64,000 nucleotides of DNA from Versatilivorator sp963663845. Lineage in GTDB: Bacteria; Acidobacteriota; Terriglobia; Versatilivoradales; Versatilivoraceae. The notes beneath the pieces are model-generated. The model did no database searches, was not told where the DNA came from, and saw only the letters and a program-made list of their open reading frames with translations. Of the stretch, positions 7,655-17,188 are shown piece by piece (position 1 is the stretch's first letter; each line of letters starts with the position of its first letter). Both the position numbers and the translations under genes were made by a program. The stretch spans positions 1,426,001 to 1,490,000 of the forward strand of contig OY760650.2 of NCBI GenBank assembly GCA_963663845.2, given 5' to 3'.

Positions 7655-10582
7655 TTGATTCAGAACGCAGTGTCGCTCCAGCAGGCACCTGTTGGTAAAG
7701 AATCGACTCCGCTACCAGCGCGGCTTGATGTCGAGGCAATCGAACGAGCGTTCGGCGCCGTGTCGCGGGTGTTGCTTGGCTGGCCTCAAGAAACCGACGG
7801 AAACTGGATCGAACGTCCAGAGTTAGAGCAATTGCATGCTCTCACAATGGAAAAACAGTCTGTTGTAACGGTACTTCTCGGTAAGCCCGGCGAAGGCAAG
7901 TCCGCTGTCCTCGCGCGGTTGGGCACCCGGCTTCTCGGCGAAAATACGATCCTACTCGCCATAAAGGCGGATCAGATCCCGCGGAAGGTCGAGACGCTTG
8001 GCGATCTCGATAGATGGATAGATTGCCCCATATCAACAGTAGAGGCACTCAGCCGACTGGCGGCGGTGCGCCGTGTTGTCGTGCTGATCGACCAACTGGA
8101 TGCGCTTGCAGAGTTGATGGATCAACACTCGGAGCGTCTTTCTGCATTGTTTCGACTGGTCGATGCGATAAGCAACACGCCGAACCTCCATGTTATTTTG
8201 TCGTGTCGTGAGTTCGAGTTCCATAACGATGTACGCCTCACCACCCTGCAGGCAGAGTCCATAGCGCTCTCTCCCCTGACCTGGGACCAAGTGTTACCTC
8301 TTTTAACTAAGCATCAGCCTGATGCGGACAACTGGAATGAGGAGGTTCGTGAGGTTTTGCGTACACCGCAACATCTGGCTATCTTTCTCTCGCACTTGGC
8401 CGGTAGCAAGAACGTGCCGACGTTCACCAACTACCAGAGTTTGTTGGACCGCGTGGTTAAGGAGCGTGTGGAACAAAGCTATGGTTTTCGGACGGTCGAG
8501 GTAGCGGAACGCATAGCGGACGAAATGGCGAAAGAGGAGGAACTTTGGCTTGCACGGGATCGCTTTGAGCCCGAATTCCGCAATGAGTTGAAGAATCTGA
8601 AGGCAGCGGAATTCTTGGTGTCCTCGGAGAATGACCTCAGTATTGCATTTCGTCATCAGACGTTGTTCGACTTTCTGCGTGCACGATCCTATCTTCGGCA
8701 AGGAACGTCGTTAGCCAAACATGTAACCGTTGAAAAGCAGGAATCGCTGTTCATTCGCCCAGTACTTTGGAGCGCCTTGCACTATCTGCGCGGGGCTGAC
8801 CGGGCAATCTATCGGAAAGAGTTTCGATGCCTATGGAAGCATCAGGGGTTACGTCTGCACGTGCGTCACCTTCTCGTTGCGTTCTTGGGCCAAGTCGCGG
8901 AACCGGACGACGAAGAAGCCAGTTGGCTGCTCCCCACACTGGACCATCCGGTTTTGCGCGCGAAGACATTGCAGGCCGTCGCCGGTAATGTCGGCTGGTT
9001 CTCACGTTTACGAGGCCGACTTCCGGCACTCATGACAATGCCTGTTTCTCAAATGGGCGAGCTGGCCGGACTCCTAAATCGTGCTGTGCAATTTGAACCC
9101 GATGTTGTTTTCAGACTCGTAAAATCGCACTGGACGGCAGAGGAACAATGCCAAGAGCTTGCGTTGTTCGTGCTGCGGGAGTCACCGTCGTGGGATGCCT
9201 CACGGGTCGAAACCGTGGCTCAAATCGCGGATCATGCGCCAATGGACAACTATTCCATCCTCGACATTTCCAAGCGGATCGCACGGTCTGTGCCCGACTT
9301 GGCACCTGAGGTTATTGTTCGCTATCTACGAGCAACGACAAACCGGACCACTGCCAGTTCAGATCCCTCCGCACACACATATGACCTACTCTTGGATAGC
9401 AAGCAAGGCTGGCACGAAATTGACAAGTTGGCATTGCAGGCTCCAAGGGCGTTTGTTGAACGGCTGTGGCCCTGGATTGCTGACATATTGGGGCGTTTGG
9501 CACGAGAACAGCACCCGTTTCTGAATGAATACCGAGGCCACAACGGATTGTCCTTTTCGCGATTTCCAGACTCAGGCAAGAGACGTACTTTAACTCACGC
9601 CATCGAATTGGCCATCCAGGAGTTTGCCGAAACGGAACCCGATGCGTTTTGTAAATTTGTCGACTCGGAAAAGACTACAGATCTCAATGCCCTACATCAT
9701 CTTCTTGCACTGGGTCTGGAAAAGATTGTCTCGTCCCATTCGAGCAAGGTGTTGCAATATTTGTTGGAAGATCCGCGGCGTTTCGCAATTGGCGATATGT
9801 ACGATACACACAGGGATAGCGGAAATCTGATTTCTGCCGTTGTACCCGCATTGGGAGATGTCGATGCTAAGCGCTTGGAGACTGCAATCATCAGTTGGCC
9901 AAAGTACCGCGACGACGTCATTCCACCAGGCGAGGACCGGAGGTTACGCTTTGAACGGCGAAAATGGACCCGCGAGCACCGGTTACGGCTCCTGCGTCAT
10001 TTCCCCAATGATCGTTTATCGCCAAAGGGGCAAAAGCATCTAGCAGAGGAAGAACGGGCGCTCCCCAATACATCAGACCACCGCTTCAGTCCTCCTGAAC
10101 CCAAACTGGTTGACAGCCCTATGTCTCCGGACCAAATGACGAAGGCAACAGACGACCAAATTTTCAAGTTGTTTGAAGAGTTGACTGACGACACCGAGTG
10201 GGATCATCCAAAGAGGCCGTTTAATCTTGAGGGTGGAAGTATCCAGGCATCGAGAGCGTTTGCCGATTTTGCCAAAAATGATCCCAGTCGAGGGCTACAA
10301 ATCATCAAGCAGTTTCGCCCTGGTACACAGGAACGCCCGGCAGGATACGCCTTAGCCGAACTGGGTGCGGAAACGGTTCCGCCTGAAAAACTCATCGCTT
10401 GCATTCAAGAACTCGAAAAGAGGGGATTTGCCTCGGAGGAGTACAGTAGCAGTGCAGCGCGCTGCTTGCGAGAGATTGCCCGGCGCTCTGACGGACTTGA
10501 TGACGTTACATGTGACCTTTTGGAGAGTTGGCTGTCAAATTGGGAACCTAAAGCTGGTGCCGAGAACACTAGTACCGTGTAA
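7655..10582 (+). pseudogene. STAND NTPase central segment with P-loop ATPase
   Basis: The frame is open from 7547 and has only a TTG candidate start (7655), consistent with a 5' end lost to the IS630 insertion; host sequence begins at 7568. Walker A is GKPGEGKSA (about nt 7880-7906). Walker B is RVVVLIDQLDALAE (about 8070-8110), and HVILSCREFEFH follows as a sensor-like strand. NACHT/STAND-type winged-helix text (FLVSSENDLSIAFRHQTLFD) precedes about 600 residues of helical repeats. The host part ends at 10571; the last codons (TV, stop) belong to the next IS. Confidence 0.75.
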
Positions 10583-10637
10583 CACTTAAAACTACGGTTA
10601 CTGTGTTATAGTCATGGAAAACTCAGGAGGGTTTTCC

Positions 10638-11099
10638 ATGGCACCCCGTTACCGAGTGACACTCACCGCGCAAGAGCGGCAAGAACTTCAGGCGTTGACG
10701 CGTACCGGCAAGACCAGTGCCAAGAGGTTCCTCTACGCACGAGCCCTGCTGCTGTGCGACCAGGGGCCGGAGGGACCGGGCTGGACGGTAGTCCGGACGG
10801 CCGAGGCGATGGGCGTCACCGCACGGACGGTCGAGCATTTGAAACGGCGCTTCGTCGAAGAGGGCCTCACGGCCGCCTTGCAGCGCAAGCGGCGTGAGCG
10901 CCCGCCACGGGAAGTGAAGTTCGATGGGGCGTTCGAGGCGCGGCTGATCGCGCTGGCCTGCTCGCCGGCCCCGCAGGGGCGGCGTCGCTGGACGGTGCGT
11001 TTGCTGGCCGAGAAGGTGGTCGAGTTGGGCTTGGCGCCGCAGGTGTCGCCGATGACGGTCCAGCGTCTGTTAAAAAAAACGAACTGCAGCCTCACCTGA
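10638..11099 (+). CDS. IS630-family transposase, orfA (HTH)
   Basis: ATG 10638 follows a CAGGAGG ribosome site. The product begins MAPRYRVTLTAQERQELQAL, with two helix-turn-helix units (GVTARTVEHLKRRFVEEGLT; VSPMTVQRLLKK). The frame meets a run of eight A at 11072-11079 and terminates shortly after. The conserved continuation is in the -1 frame, as in IS elements that make the transposase by programmed -1 frameshifting. Confidence 0.8.
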   Translation: MAPRYRVTLTAQERQELQALTRTGKTSAKRFLYARALLLCDQGPEGPGWTVVRTAEAMGVTARTVEHLKRRFVEEGLTAALQRKRRERPPREVKFDGAFEARLIALACSPAPQGRRRWTVRLLAEKVVELGLAPQVSPMTVQRLLKKTNCSLT

Positions 11100-11149
11100 A
11101 GAAGTACTGGCGGATTCCGCCCCAGGCGAGCGCGGCGTTCGTCGCCTGC

Positions 11150-11770
<621 letters not shown>

Positions 11771-12832
11771 GTGATATGCGGTACTAGCCACGTGGACGAC
11801 GTAGACAAACTGCAGACGGCCGACAATCAGCACGACAGTATCCTTTGGAGCCTCGCAGGTCTCGAAGCACTGCCAGAGGGCAACTATCCGGTTTTGAATG
11901 CTCTCACGCTGGGCTACCTTCTCCGTAAGCCCGAAAACGCCGATGGCTGGCTTGGGGTTCTGGAAAGACACCTTGCGCGTCGAGAAGATCCAACGGTTTG
12001 GTGTGCGCTGGCAATTCACCTCGACCATGTATTCCTTGCCGACCGAGATCGTGCGATTGCGTTTCTTGAAAGCCTTTTCAATCAATATCCAACGATTCTC
12101 GAAACTGCTGCTGGGGTTCGATTGATTGGACACATCTTGGATCGGATTCCTAGTGAGATGTTTAACCGCATTCTTGCTCGCTGGATATCCGGCAAGTGGC
12201 CTCTTGGACCACTAGCCGCCGGAGAAATCGCGACGTTGAAGCTTTGTCGTAATCCGAATCAAACGGAAGCAAGGACGCAAGTGGAACGGTTTTTGGCTGG
12301 TGCTGATTACGATCCACTGGTCGCAACCGCTCTACGCATTGGAATCACTCACACGCTTGTTGTCGCTTGGCGTGAGCCTCCGCTACGCGGAATTGCCACC
12401 ACGCTGTTGGTCCGTCTCGCGTCATTTGAGAACCCGGATATTGGTAGACCTCTAAGTGCTGTTTTCACCAAAACCGATTCCCTTCCTCCAGATGACTTCA
12501 CGAGGCAACTCCTGGAAGCATTTCTGAAGCGCCCCTCGCTTCTCAGGGTAGGCTTCGGCCATACTTTTGTTGAACGGCTGAAAGAATTGCTACGGGAAGG
12601 ATGGAGACCAACTTTGGTACAGAAGGTCGCAAATACTCTCGTGAGAGGCGCGATGAAGGATGCTCGCGCCCCTCGGCACCGTGATTGGGCTGGGCTGGTT
12701 GAGATTGCGCTAACGCTTCATCGCCTCCCCGAGACTCGGATGGCCGGGCTTGATCTCTTTGAACGATTGATGGGCTTGGATGTATTTGAATTGCCTGAAC
12801 GTCTCAAGACTCTGGATCGACGCATGCCTTGA
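11771..12832 (+). pseudogene. STAND NTPase C-terminal segment
   Basis: About 348 host residues remain from 11787 to the natural stop at 12830-12832. The text is helical repeat-like (LEALPEGNYPVLNALTLGYL; DPLVATALRIGITHTLVVAW), matching the character of the end of the previous segment. The apparent start at 11771 is inside the IS right end and is accidental. The restored junction is ENTS-HVDDVDKLQT. Confidence 0.75.
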
Positions 12833-13020
12833 TTAGCAGCACTCACATCTCTTAGGGCGTCTGCCAAGTTACGCTTTGGCAGTCGAAACGCATCGCCAGA
12901 GGGGGATTTGGAGCCTGGATCGGGAGGTTGCGTGGCCGAACGGGAGGCGCACAACGACTGTGAAGGGTGTGTGCACGCCTTGTACAATCGACTGCATGGG
13001 AAGAGTGAGTGATGAACGTG

Positions 13021-13334
13021 ATGAACGACAGAGAAAGCAAAACCGTAGGCCCGATGCTGAACCCGCCGCACTTGGGCGAGTTGATCCGCGGAGCATGGAA
13101 GCGAGTCGCTGGAACGTGACCGAGACAGCGGCCCGGCTGGGCTGCGAGCGCGGGACGCTATCGCGTCTGCTCAATGGGCGGGTTGGCGTGTCCGCCAATA
13201 TGGCACTGGCGCTGGAAGAGATCGGGTGGGGCGCCGCCGAGCACTGGATGCGGATGCAGGCCAGCTATGAGCTCGCGAATGCTCGCCGGGAACGCGACTC
13301 CCGCAATGAGATGGCGGCTGCGAGGCTGGCGTGA
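13021..13334 (+). pseudogene. Frameshifted HigA-type antitoxin (XRE family)
   Basis: The first part, from ATG 13021, reads MLNPPHLGELIRG, the standard HigA/VapI opening. The rest is in another frame: MEASRWNVTETAARLGCERG then TLSRLLNGRVGVSANMALAL and WMRMQASYELANARR, the helix-turn-helix and tail of the same family. A one-base deletion near 13087-13093 explains the break (expected IRESMEA). The stop is at 13332-13334. No HigB toxin was found on either side. Confidence 0.75.
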
Positions 13335-13660
13335 TCGGCTCTTGCCCCGGTGCTGCCGAGTGCGTGTGCCAGGTCAGGAACCGCGCTCATTTGAGTTAAC
13401 CAGAACGGACCTCGACAAAGACTCGCACTGTCTCTCACGCTCCGGACCTGTCGAGTTGACGACCCGGTCCAAGTGGTGTGGTAGAACCTGCATTCGACCG
13501 ACACGCAAAACGTCAAAAACCACACCGGCGGCCCGGACGCTCCCAAGAGCCGCCTGAACATCCTCTTGAGCCAAGAGATCAACGGTACTTCCCGTCACAA
13601 GGTTGGCGAAATGGTCAGCGCAGATGCGGTTTGCCTTGTCGGGTCGCAAGGAGAAATGCC
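13335..13660. other. Unassigned stretch between higA relic and phd gene
   Basis: About 325 bp with no convincing gene. A minus-strand frame (13374-13730) has some protein-like text (AAGVVFDVLRVGRMQVLPHH) but no recognised family or context, and it overlaps the next antitoxin start. It may be remnant coding sequence. Confidence 0.4.
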
Positions 13661-13951
13661 TTGAACAAATTGCGTCGAGCTGGACAGATAGCGCCGGCAG
13701 CGGGCTGGACGTTGGGAGAGGCCAAGTCAAGGTTAGGTGAGATCGTCCGACTTGCCGTGACTGGGCAGCCGCAACGTATCACGGTCCACGGGAAAGATGC
13801 GGTGGTCATCGTCGCGGCGGACGCCTTTGAAGCCCTCCGGGCGCCGGAGAACTCGGCCACATTGCACGAACTCCTGTCCCAATCCCCGCTGAGCCGCATG
13901 AAATTCGAGGCGGAGGGAATTCCGGGCCCCGTTCGTGAGGTTGAGTGGTGA
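13661..13951 (+). CDS. Phd/YefM-type antitoxin
   Basis: The core is WTLGEAKSRLGEIVRLAVTG then PQRITVHGKDAVVIVAADAF, the Phd/YefM fold that binds operator DNA and covers a toxin. A TTG start at 13661 is chosen because AAGGAGA precedes it by about 7 nt and no ATG fits. The product has 96 residues. Its TGA overlaps the GTG start of a PIN-toxin relic (GTGA), the usual coupled arrangement. Because the toxin is damaged this is probably an orphan. Confidence 0.8.
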   Translation: MNKLRRAGQIAPAAGWTLGEAKSRLGEIVRLAVTGQPQRITVHGKDAVVIVAADAFEALRAPENSATLHELLSQSPLSRMKFEAEGIPGPVREVEW

Positions 13952-14145
13952 ATGGCTGGCTGCACGGCGCCAACGTCGTTTCCGAACTCCGAAAGGAGCG
14001 ACCCGACTGTCATGTCAAAGCGCTTTCGGACCCGCAAGCAGCAGCCAAGCTGAGTTCTTCGTCCTTGGCCTTCCGTAGCTGCACTCTCTCGTTACCTGCA
14101 CACAAAGCAGGTAAGCCCCACACACCTCTCATGCCATCAGCGTAA
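13948..14145 (+). pseudogene. Truncated FitB/VapC-type PIN toxin
   Basis: It begins VNGWLHGANVVSELRKERPD, where the family has WLLDTNVVSELRKP. The first catalytic Asp is gone (LHGAN in place of LLDTN). The similarity ends after about 30 residues and the remainder (SSSSLAFRSCTLSLPAHKAG) is not PIN-like. It is an inactivated partner of the preceding Phd-type antitoxin. Confidence 0.7.
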
Positions 14146-14233
14146 CCCCGTCGGCCAGCGCGGCTGCACCGAGTTTGCTGTCATGTGTTGCCACGGGCTG
14201 CTGTTGCCGGATGGCCGATTCCAGGCACGGCGC
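14129..14233 (-). pseudogene. C-terminal relic of a VapC toxin
   Basis: The minus strand encodes AIRQQQPVATHDSKLGAAAL then ADGVTLMA and a stop. This matches the end of the intact VapC at 16526-16930 (CIRQQRPLATLDRKLAAAAQ…), with similar sequence just after both stops (CCTCTCATGCC). Only the last 34 residues remain; the frame upstream runs into the antisense of the next gene's promoter. Confidence 0.65.
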
Positions 14234-14259
14234 ATCACTTGATCGCCCCTCACCCGAAT

Positions 14260-14303
14260 TTGACAGTTTACAAAAACTAACATAGTAGGTATATTTGTAA
14301 ACT
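14260..14303 (+). promoter_or_regulatory. Probable promoter with inverted-repeat operator for the XRE-ImmA gene
   Basis: TTGACA at 14260-14265 is a consensus -35 box. A perfect 10-bp inverted repeat, AGTTTACAAA (14265-14274) and TTTGTAAACT (14294-14303), brackets the expected -10 region, where no strong box is seen. The site ends 21 bp before the ATG at 14325. XRE-type proteins normally repress their own promoter through such repeats. Confidence 0.55.
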
Positions 14304-14324
14304 ATCATTTTTGAGGAGCGCGCC

Positions 14325-15452
14325 ATGATCGGGCAAAGACTCAAGATCTCTCGATCCGCATCCGGCTTATCTCTGAGAGGTTTGGAGAACAAGATCGGAA
14401 ACCGGGTTACGGCACAGGCGATCGGAAAATATGAGCGCAACGAGTCCATGCCTAGCTCAAGCGTGCTGATCGCGCTTGCGGATGCGCTCGACGTCTCGGT
14501 GAATTATCTGGTTGGGGACCAGGAAATGGTTCTTGAAGGTGTGGAATTCAGGAAGAACAAGATCGTGAGCAAACGCGAGGAAGCCCAGGTCGAGGCCAAG
14601 GTGTTGTACTTTCTGGAGCGTTATCTCATGGTGGAGGAGTTGCTCCACCTTCCGAGTGTCCAGTGGCACAGTCCGCGTGAAGCTCCCTACCCGGTCATGC
14701 GTGATGTTTCCGAGGCCGACCGCGCTGCCCAAAGCCTTCGGGATCATTGGGGTCTTGGCAACGGCTCGATCCCGAACCTCGTAGAGTTACTGGAGGAGCA
14801 GGGGATCAAGGTACTTGCCCTTGATCTGGTGAATATCGACGGCTTGTCGGCGCATGTGCGCCGCGCCGATAGAGGCGCGGTGCCCGTCATTGTGGTTAAC
14901 CGCACGGACTGGGGGGAGCGTCAGCGCTTCACGCTGGCCCATGAGCTTGGGCACCTGGTCATGGACGTGCACCCCGAGTTGGACGAGGAACAGGCCGCCT
15001 ACCGGTTCGCCGGCGCCTTCCTGATGCCTGCCGGCACCCTCTGGGCAGAGATCGGAAAACACCGCAAGGCGATCGGCTGGAGCGAGCTTTTCGGGTTGAA
15101 GCAACTCTTCGGTGTCAGCGTTCAGGCGATCACCCATCGTTGCAGAGAGCTTGGTATTTTCAGCGAGGCCCTGTTTCGACGGCTGTTCAACGACTTTGGT
15201 CGTTTTGGATGGCGGCGCTCGCCGTACCAGGAACCGCAGGCAATGGAGGGCGAGGAGCCGAAGCGCTTCGATCGGCTCACATCCCGTGCCCTTGCCGAGG
15301 GAGCTATTTCCGAATCCAAGGCAGCCGAATTGCTTGGTGTGTCGGTACGCGAACTGAGCCGGCGGATGGAGGAACCGCCGACTTCCCCCACGAGGCGGAT
15401 GGAGACTGAATCCCTTGCCAATACTGGTCTCGGACACCTCCGTTCTGGTTGA
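14325..15452 (+). CDS. XRE helix-turn-helix / ImmA-IrrE metallopeptidase fusion
   Basis: The 375-residue protein has an N-terminal XRE domain (MIGQRLKISRSASGLSLRGL, residues 1-65) and a DUF955/ImmA-IrrE zinc peptidase domain with FTLAHELGHLVMD (HExxH at about residue 207). A C-terminal region carries a small HTH (AAELLGVSVRELSRRM). Such proteins act as repressor/antitoxin or cleave a repressor. The start is supported by GAGGAG 10 nt upstream. Its 3' end overlaps a PIN-toxin start, the normal layout for this family, but that toxin is only a stump. Confidence 0.85.
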   Translation: MIGQRLKISRSASGLSLRGLENKIGNRVTAQAIGKYERNESMPSSSVLIALADALDVSVNYLVGDQEMVLEGVEFRKNKIVSKREEAQVEAKVLYFLERYLMVEELLHLPSVQWHSPREAPYPVMRDVSEADRAAQSLRDHWGLGNGSIPNLVELLEEQGIKVLALDLVNIDGLSAHVRRADRGAVPVIVVNRTDWGERQRFTLAHELGHLVMDVHPELDEEQAAYRFAGAFLMPAGTLWAEIGKHRKAIGWSELFGLKQLFGVSVQAITHRCRELGIFSEALFRRLFNDFGRFGWRRSPYQEPQAMEGEEPKRFDRLTSRALAEGAISESKAAELLGVSVRELSRRMEEPPTSPTRRMETESLANTGLGHLRSG

Positions 15453-15495
15453 CCTGGAACGCGGGTCCCTTCTGGAAATCAACTTCCGCTGCTCA
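15415..15495 (+). pseudogene. N-terminal stump of a PIN-domain toxin
   Basis: A TTG start overlapping the end of the XRE-ImmA gene gives LPILVSDTSVLVDLERGSLL, the conserved start of PIN toxins coupled to XRE-ImmA genes, including the first catalytic Asp. After about 25 residues the frame enters the antisense of the next gene. The formal ORF to 16062 is an accidental chimera. The toxin is lost. Confidence 0.65.
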
Positions 15496-15795
15496 GGCGA
15501 TTTTAGCCCGCGGCGTAACACTGAGCCGCAGGTCCAGTTGTCCGAGAACTCTGTTCAACGTGGAGAGTCGGGGATTGCCGTCTTCGGAGAAGGATTGGTA
15601 CAAGGTCTCACGTCGCAATCCGGCCCCTTGTGCGACCTTGGCAAAACCCCTCGATTTGACGACGTTGCGGAGCGCGACCAGCAAGAGTTTGTCATCCCCC
15701 TCTTCCAGAACGGCGTCCAGATAGGCGGCGACCTCCTCGGGATTGTCAAGGTGGTCGGCGACATCAAAGGGTCTGGTTGTTGCACCTGCCATCAT
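15493..15795 (-). CDS. Addiction-module antidote protein (HigA-like, COG3636 type)
   Basis: The 100-residue protein reads FDVADHLDNPEEVAAYLDAV, ALRNVVKSRGFAKVAQGAGL, RRETLYQSFSEDGNPRLSTL, the standard sequence of small antidotes paired with RelE-like (COG3657) toxins. The HTH is residues 55-85. The ATG at 15795 (ATGATGG) overlaps the stop of a VapC stump. No RelE-type gene lies on either side, so it is an orphan. Confidence 0.82.
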   Translation of the reverse strand: MMAGATTRPFDVADHLDNPEEVAAYLDAVLEEGDDKLLLVALRNVVKSRGFAKVAQGAGLRRETLYQSFSEDGNPRLSTLNRVLGQLDLRLSVTPRAKIA

Positions 15796-15887
15796 GTCTT
15801 CTCCTTGCCCAGGAGCCTGGTGTTTGAAGACTCAGCAGTTGTTCCCAAGAACAGCGCGAAGACTGACGGAGCATCTGCAACAATCAA
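15792..15887 (-). pseudogene. N-terminal stump of a VapC toxin
   Basis: A TTG overlapping the stop of the upstream ribbon-helix-helix antitoxin starts the text IVADAPSVFALFLGTTAESS, close to the usual VapC opening (IVVDASALVALLLG). It stops after 31 codons where it meets the HigA-like gene. It is the expected partner position, but more than three quarters of the PIN domain is missing. Confidence 0.55.
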
Positions 15888-16114
15888 CGCCTGTCCCGTT
15901 CTTCCCGGATCATTTGGGCCGGCGGAACCGTCGGGCGAACCGGGGTGCGAGCCCGTAGGCGTCGGCGCAGCTCTTCCACGGTCGGATACTCGGCATGACG
16001 TCGAATCTCCGCAATCAGATAATCGGATAGAGACTTCCCTTCCAACGCGGCCCGGGACTTGAGCAATCCGTGAAGGTCATCGGGCACGTTCCGCAATTGA
16101 ATCATTTTTGACAT
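15884..16114 (-). CDS. FitA/VapB-type ribbon-helix-helix antitoxin
   Basis: The 76-residue protein begins MSKMIQLRNVPDDLHGLLKS and continues AALEGKSLSDYLIAEIRRHA, an Arc/MetJ-type ribbon-helix-helix followed by the toxin-binding tail (RRRLRARTPVRPTVPPAQMI). Such proteins bind DNA as dimers and neutralise a PIN toxin encoded next to them. That toxin is only a stump here. Confidence 0.82.
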   Translation of the reverse strand: MSKMIQLRNVPDDLHGLLKSRAALEGKSLSDYLIAEIRRHAEYPTVEELRRRLRARTPVRPTVPPAQMIREERDRR

Positions 16115-16226
16115 GAGTTACGCCCCCATACATGTCCCGCCGTAAATTCCTGATCTCAAATTTCGCGCCAAATGGCGTTGACAAGCCCGTAGGTCGGAAG
16201 TCGGTTGCCGTCGTCATCAGTCTGCC

Positions 16227-16466
16227 CTACTTCTCTGCACGAAAACGTCTTGTTTCCTCAACCGCCAGGGCCATCGCCTCGTCAGCGCGCAATCCGGCCT
16301 TCGCTCGCGCCTTGGCAACGATTTCCCTGGCAGTTTCATGGAGGTCGATACCTCGCCCTTCCAGGCTCTCCTCGATGATGGAGCCCATGGAACGATTCTG
16401 TCGGGCCGCAATGTTCTTCAGAGCCCGGTATGTCGGGTCAGACAAACTGATGGTCACTCGTGGCAT
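16227..16466 (-). CDS. CopG-type ribbon-helix-helix antitoxin
   Basis: The 79-residue protein begins MPRVTISLSDPTYRALKNIA and continues ARQNRSMGSIIEESLEGRG, an N-terminal ribbon-helix-helix. The tail ADEAMALAVEETRRFRAEK is typical of VapB proteins coupled to PIN toxins. Sequence after its stop (16226-16115, minus strand) contains no PIN-like start, so this is a second orphan of the same kind. Confidence 0.78.
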   Translation of the reverse strand: MPRVTISLSDPTYRALKNIAARQNRSMGSIIEESLEGRGIDLHETAREIVAKARAKAGLRADEAMALAVEETRRFRAEK

Positions 16467-16525
16467 GACATAGGCTCCGATTCAGCGATTCGTAACACGA
16501 AGCAAATTAGCGACACACATACCTC

Positions 16526-16930
16526 TCATGCCGTCAGCGTGATGCCTTCGGCCTGTGCCGCCGCGGCGAGTTTGCGGTCAAGGGTAGCCAGGGGGCGCTG
16601 TTGCCGAATGCATAGCTCCAGGTACATCGCATCGTAGACAGTCAAGCCGTGTGTCCTGGCCAGCCGCAGCAGGGAGGCGCTGTCAGGTGCGTGGTCCAAG
16701 CGGATACCCAGAGCATCAATAGCCTGCAACGCGACTGAGGTGTCGTCTTGTATCAATCGCCCCCTACGCTCCGCGGTGACCAGGACGTTGCGCACTTCTA
16801 CCCACCAGGGTGCCGGAGCCACCCCGCCAATCTCCGCCACTCGCTCCAGGGCAGCGTCGACTGGCGCCGATGGCCCATCCCTGAGCACCCATGCCAGGGT
16901 GACGGAACTATCCAGTACGGGGGCTTTCAC
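16526..16930 (-). CDS. vapC: VapC-type PIN-domain ribonuclease toxin (intact)
   Basis: GTG at 16930 overlaps the antitoxin stop (GTGA). The 134-residue product starts VKAPVLDSSVTLAWVLRDG with the first catalytic Asp. It has the mid-domain acidic positions (WWVEVRNVLVTAERRGRL) and GLTVYDAMYLELCIRQQRPL, with the Asp and Glu of the PIN active site. It is full length and the only intact toxin in the island. A longer ORF start at 16978 overlaps the antitoxin gene in another frame and is not used. Confidence 0.85.
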   Translation of the reverse strand: MKAPVLDSSVTLAWVLRDGPSAPVDAALERVAEIGGVAPAPWWVEVRNVLVTAERRGRLIQDDTSVALQAIDALGIRLDHAPDSASLLRLARTHGLTVYDAMYLELCIRQQRPLATLDRKLAAAAQAEGITLTA

Positions 16931-17169
16931 CGTCGGCCTTCGTTGCGCATCTGAAGAATTTCCTCGGTTGTCGCCCACCCGACGCGCTTGCGCAGGTCCC
17001 GCAGGGTCTTGACCGCTGCCATAGCGGTTTCACGATCGGGTTCTTCCGGCGGCGCCAACCGTGCCACCACGCGTCCGCGTTTGGTAATGACAATGGTTTC
17101 TCCACGTGCGACCTCTTCCAGAAGTGCCGAAAGGTGTGTTTTCGCCTCGAACGTGCCGATTTCTCTCAT
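16927..17169 (-). CDS. vapB: Phd/YefM-type antitoxin of the intact vapC
   Basis: The product (80 residues) reads MREIGTFEAKTHLSALLEEV and GETIVITKRGRVVARLAPPE, then a toxin-binding tail (RKRVGWATTEEILQMRNEGR). ATG 17169 with AGAGG upstream is preferred over the TTG at 17190. It is coupled to vapC by a 4-bp overlap and preceded by an inverted repeat, so the pair looks functional and autoregulated. Confidence 0.85.
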   Translation of the reverse strand: MREIGTFEAKTHLSALLEEVARGETIVITKRGRVVARLAPPEEPDRETAMAAVKTLRDLRKRVGWATTEEILQMRNEGRR

Positions 17170-17188
17170 AGTGCCTCTCGCAATAACC

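Noticed and set aside
13374..13730. Minus-strand ORF with protein-like stretch AAGVVFDVLRVGRMQVLPHH
   Set aside because: No family recognised; it overlaps the well-supported Phd start and has no partner or ribosome site.
15415..16062. 215-aa protein starting like a PIN toxin
   Set aside because: Only the first ~25 residues are PIN-like; the remainder is antisense of two antitoxin genes.
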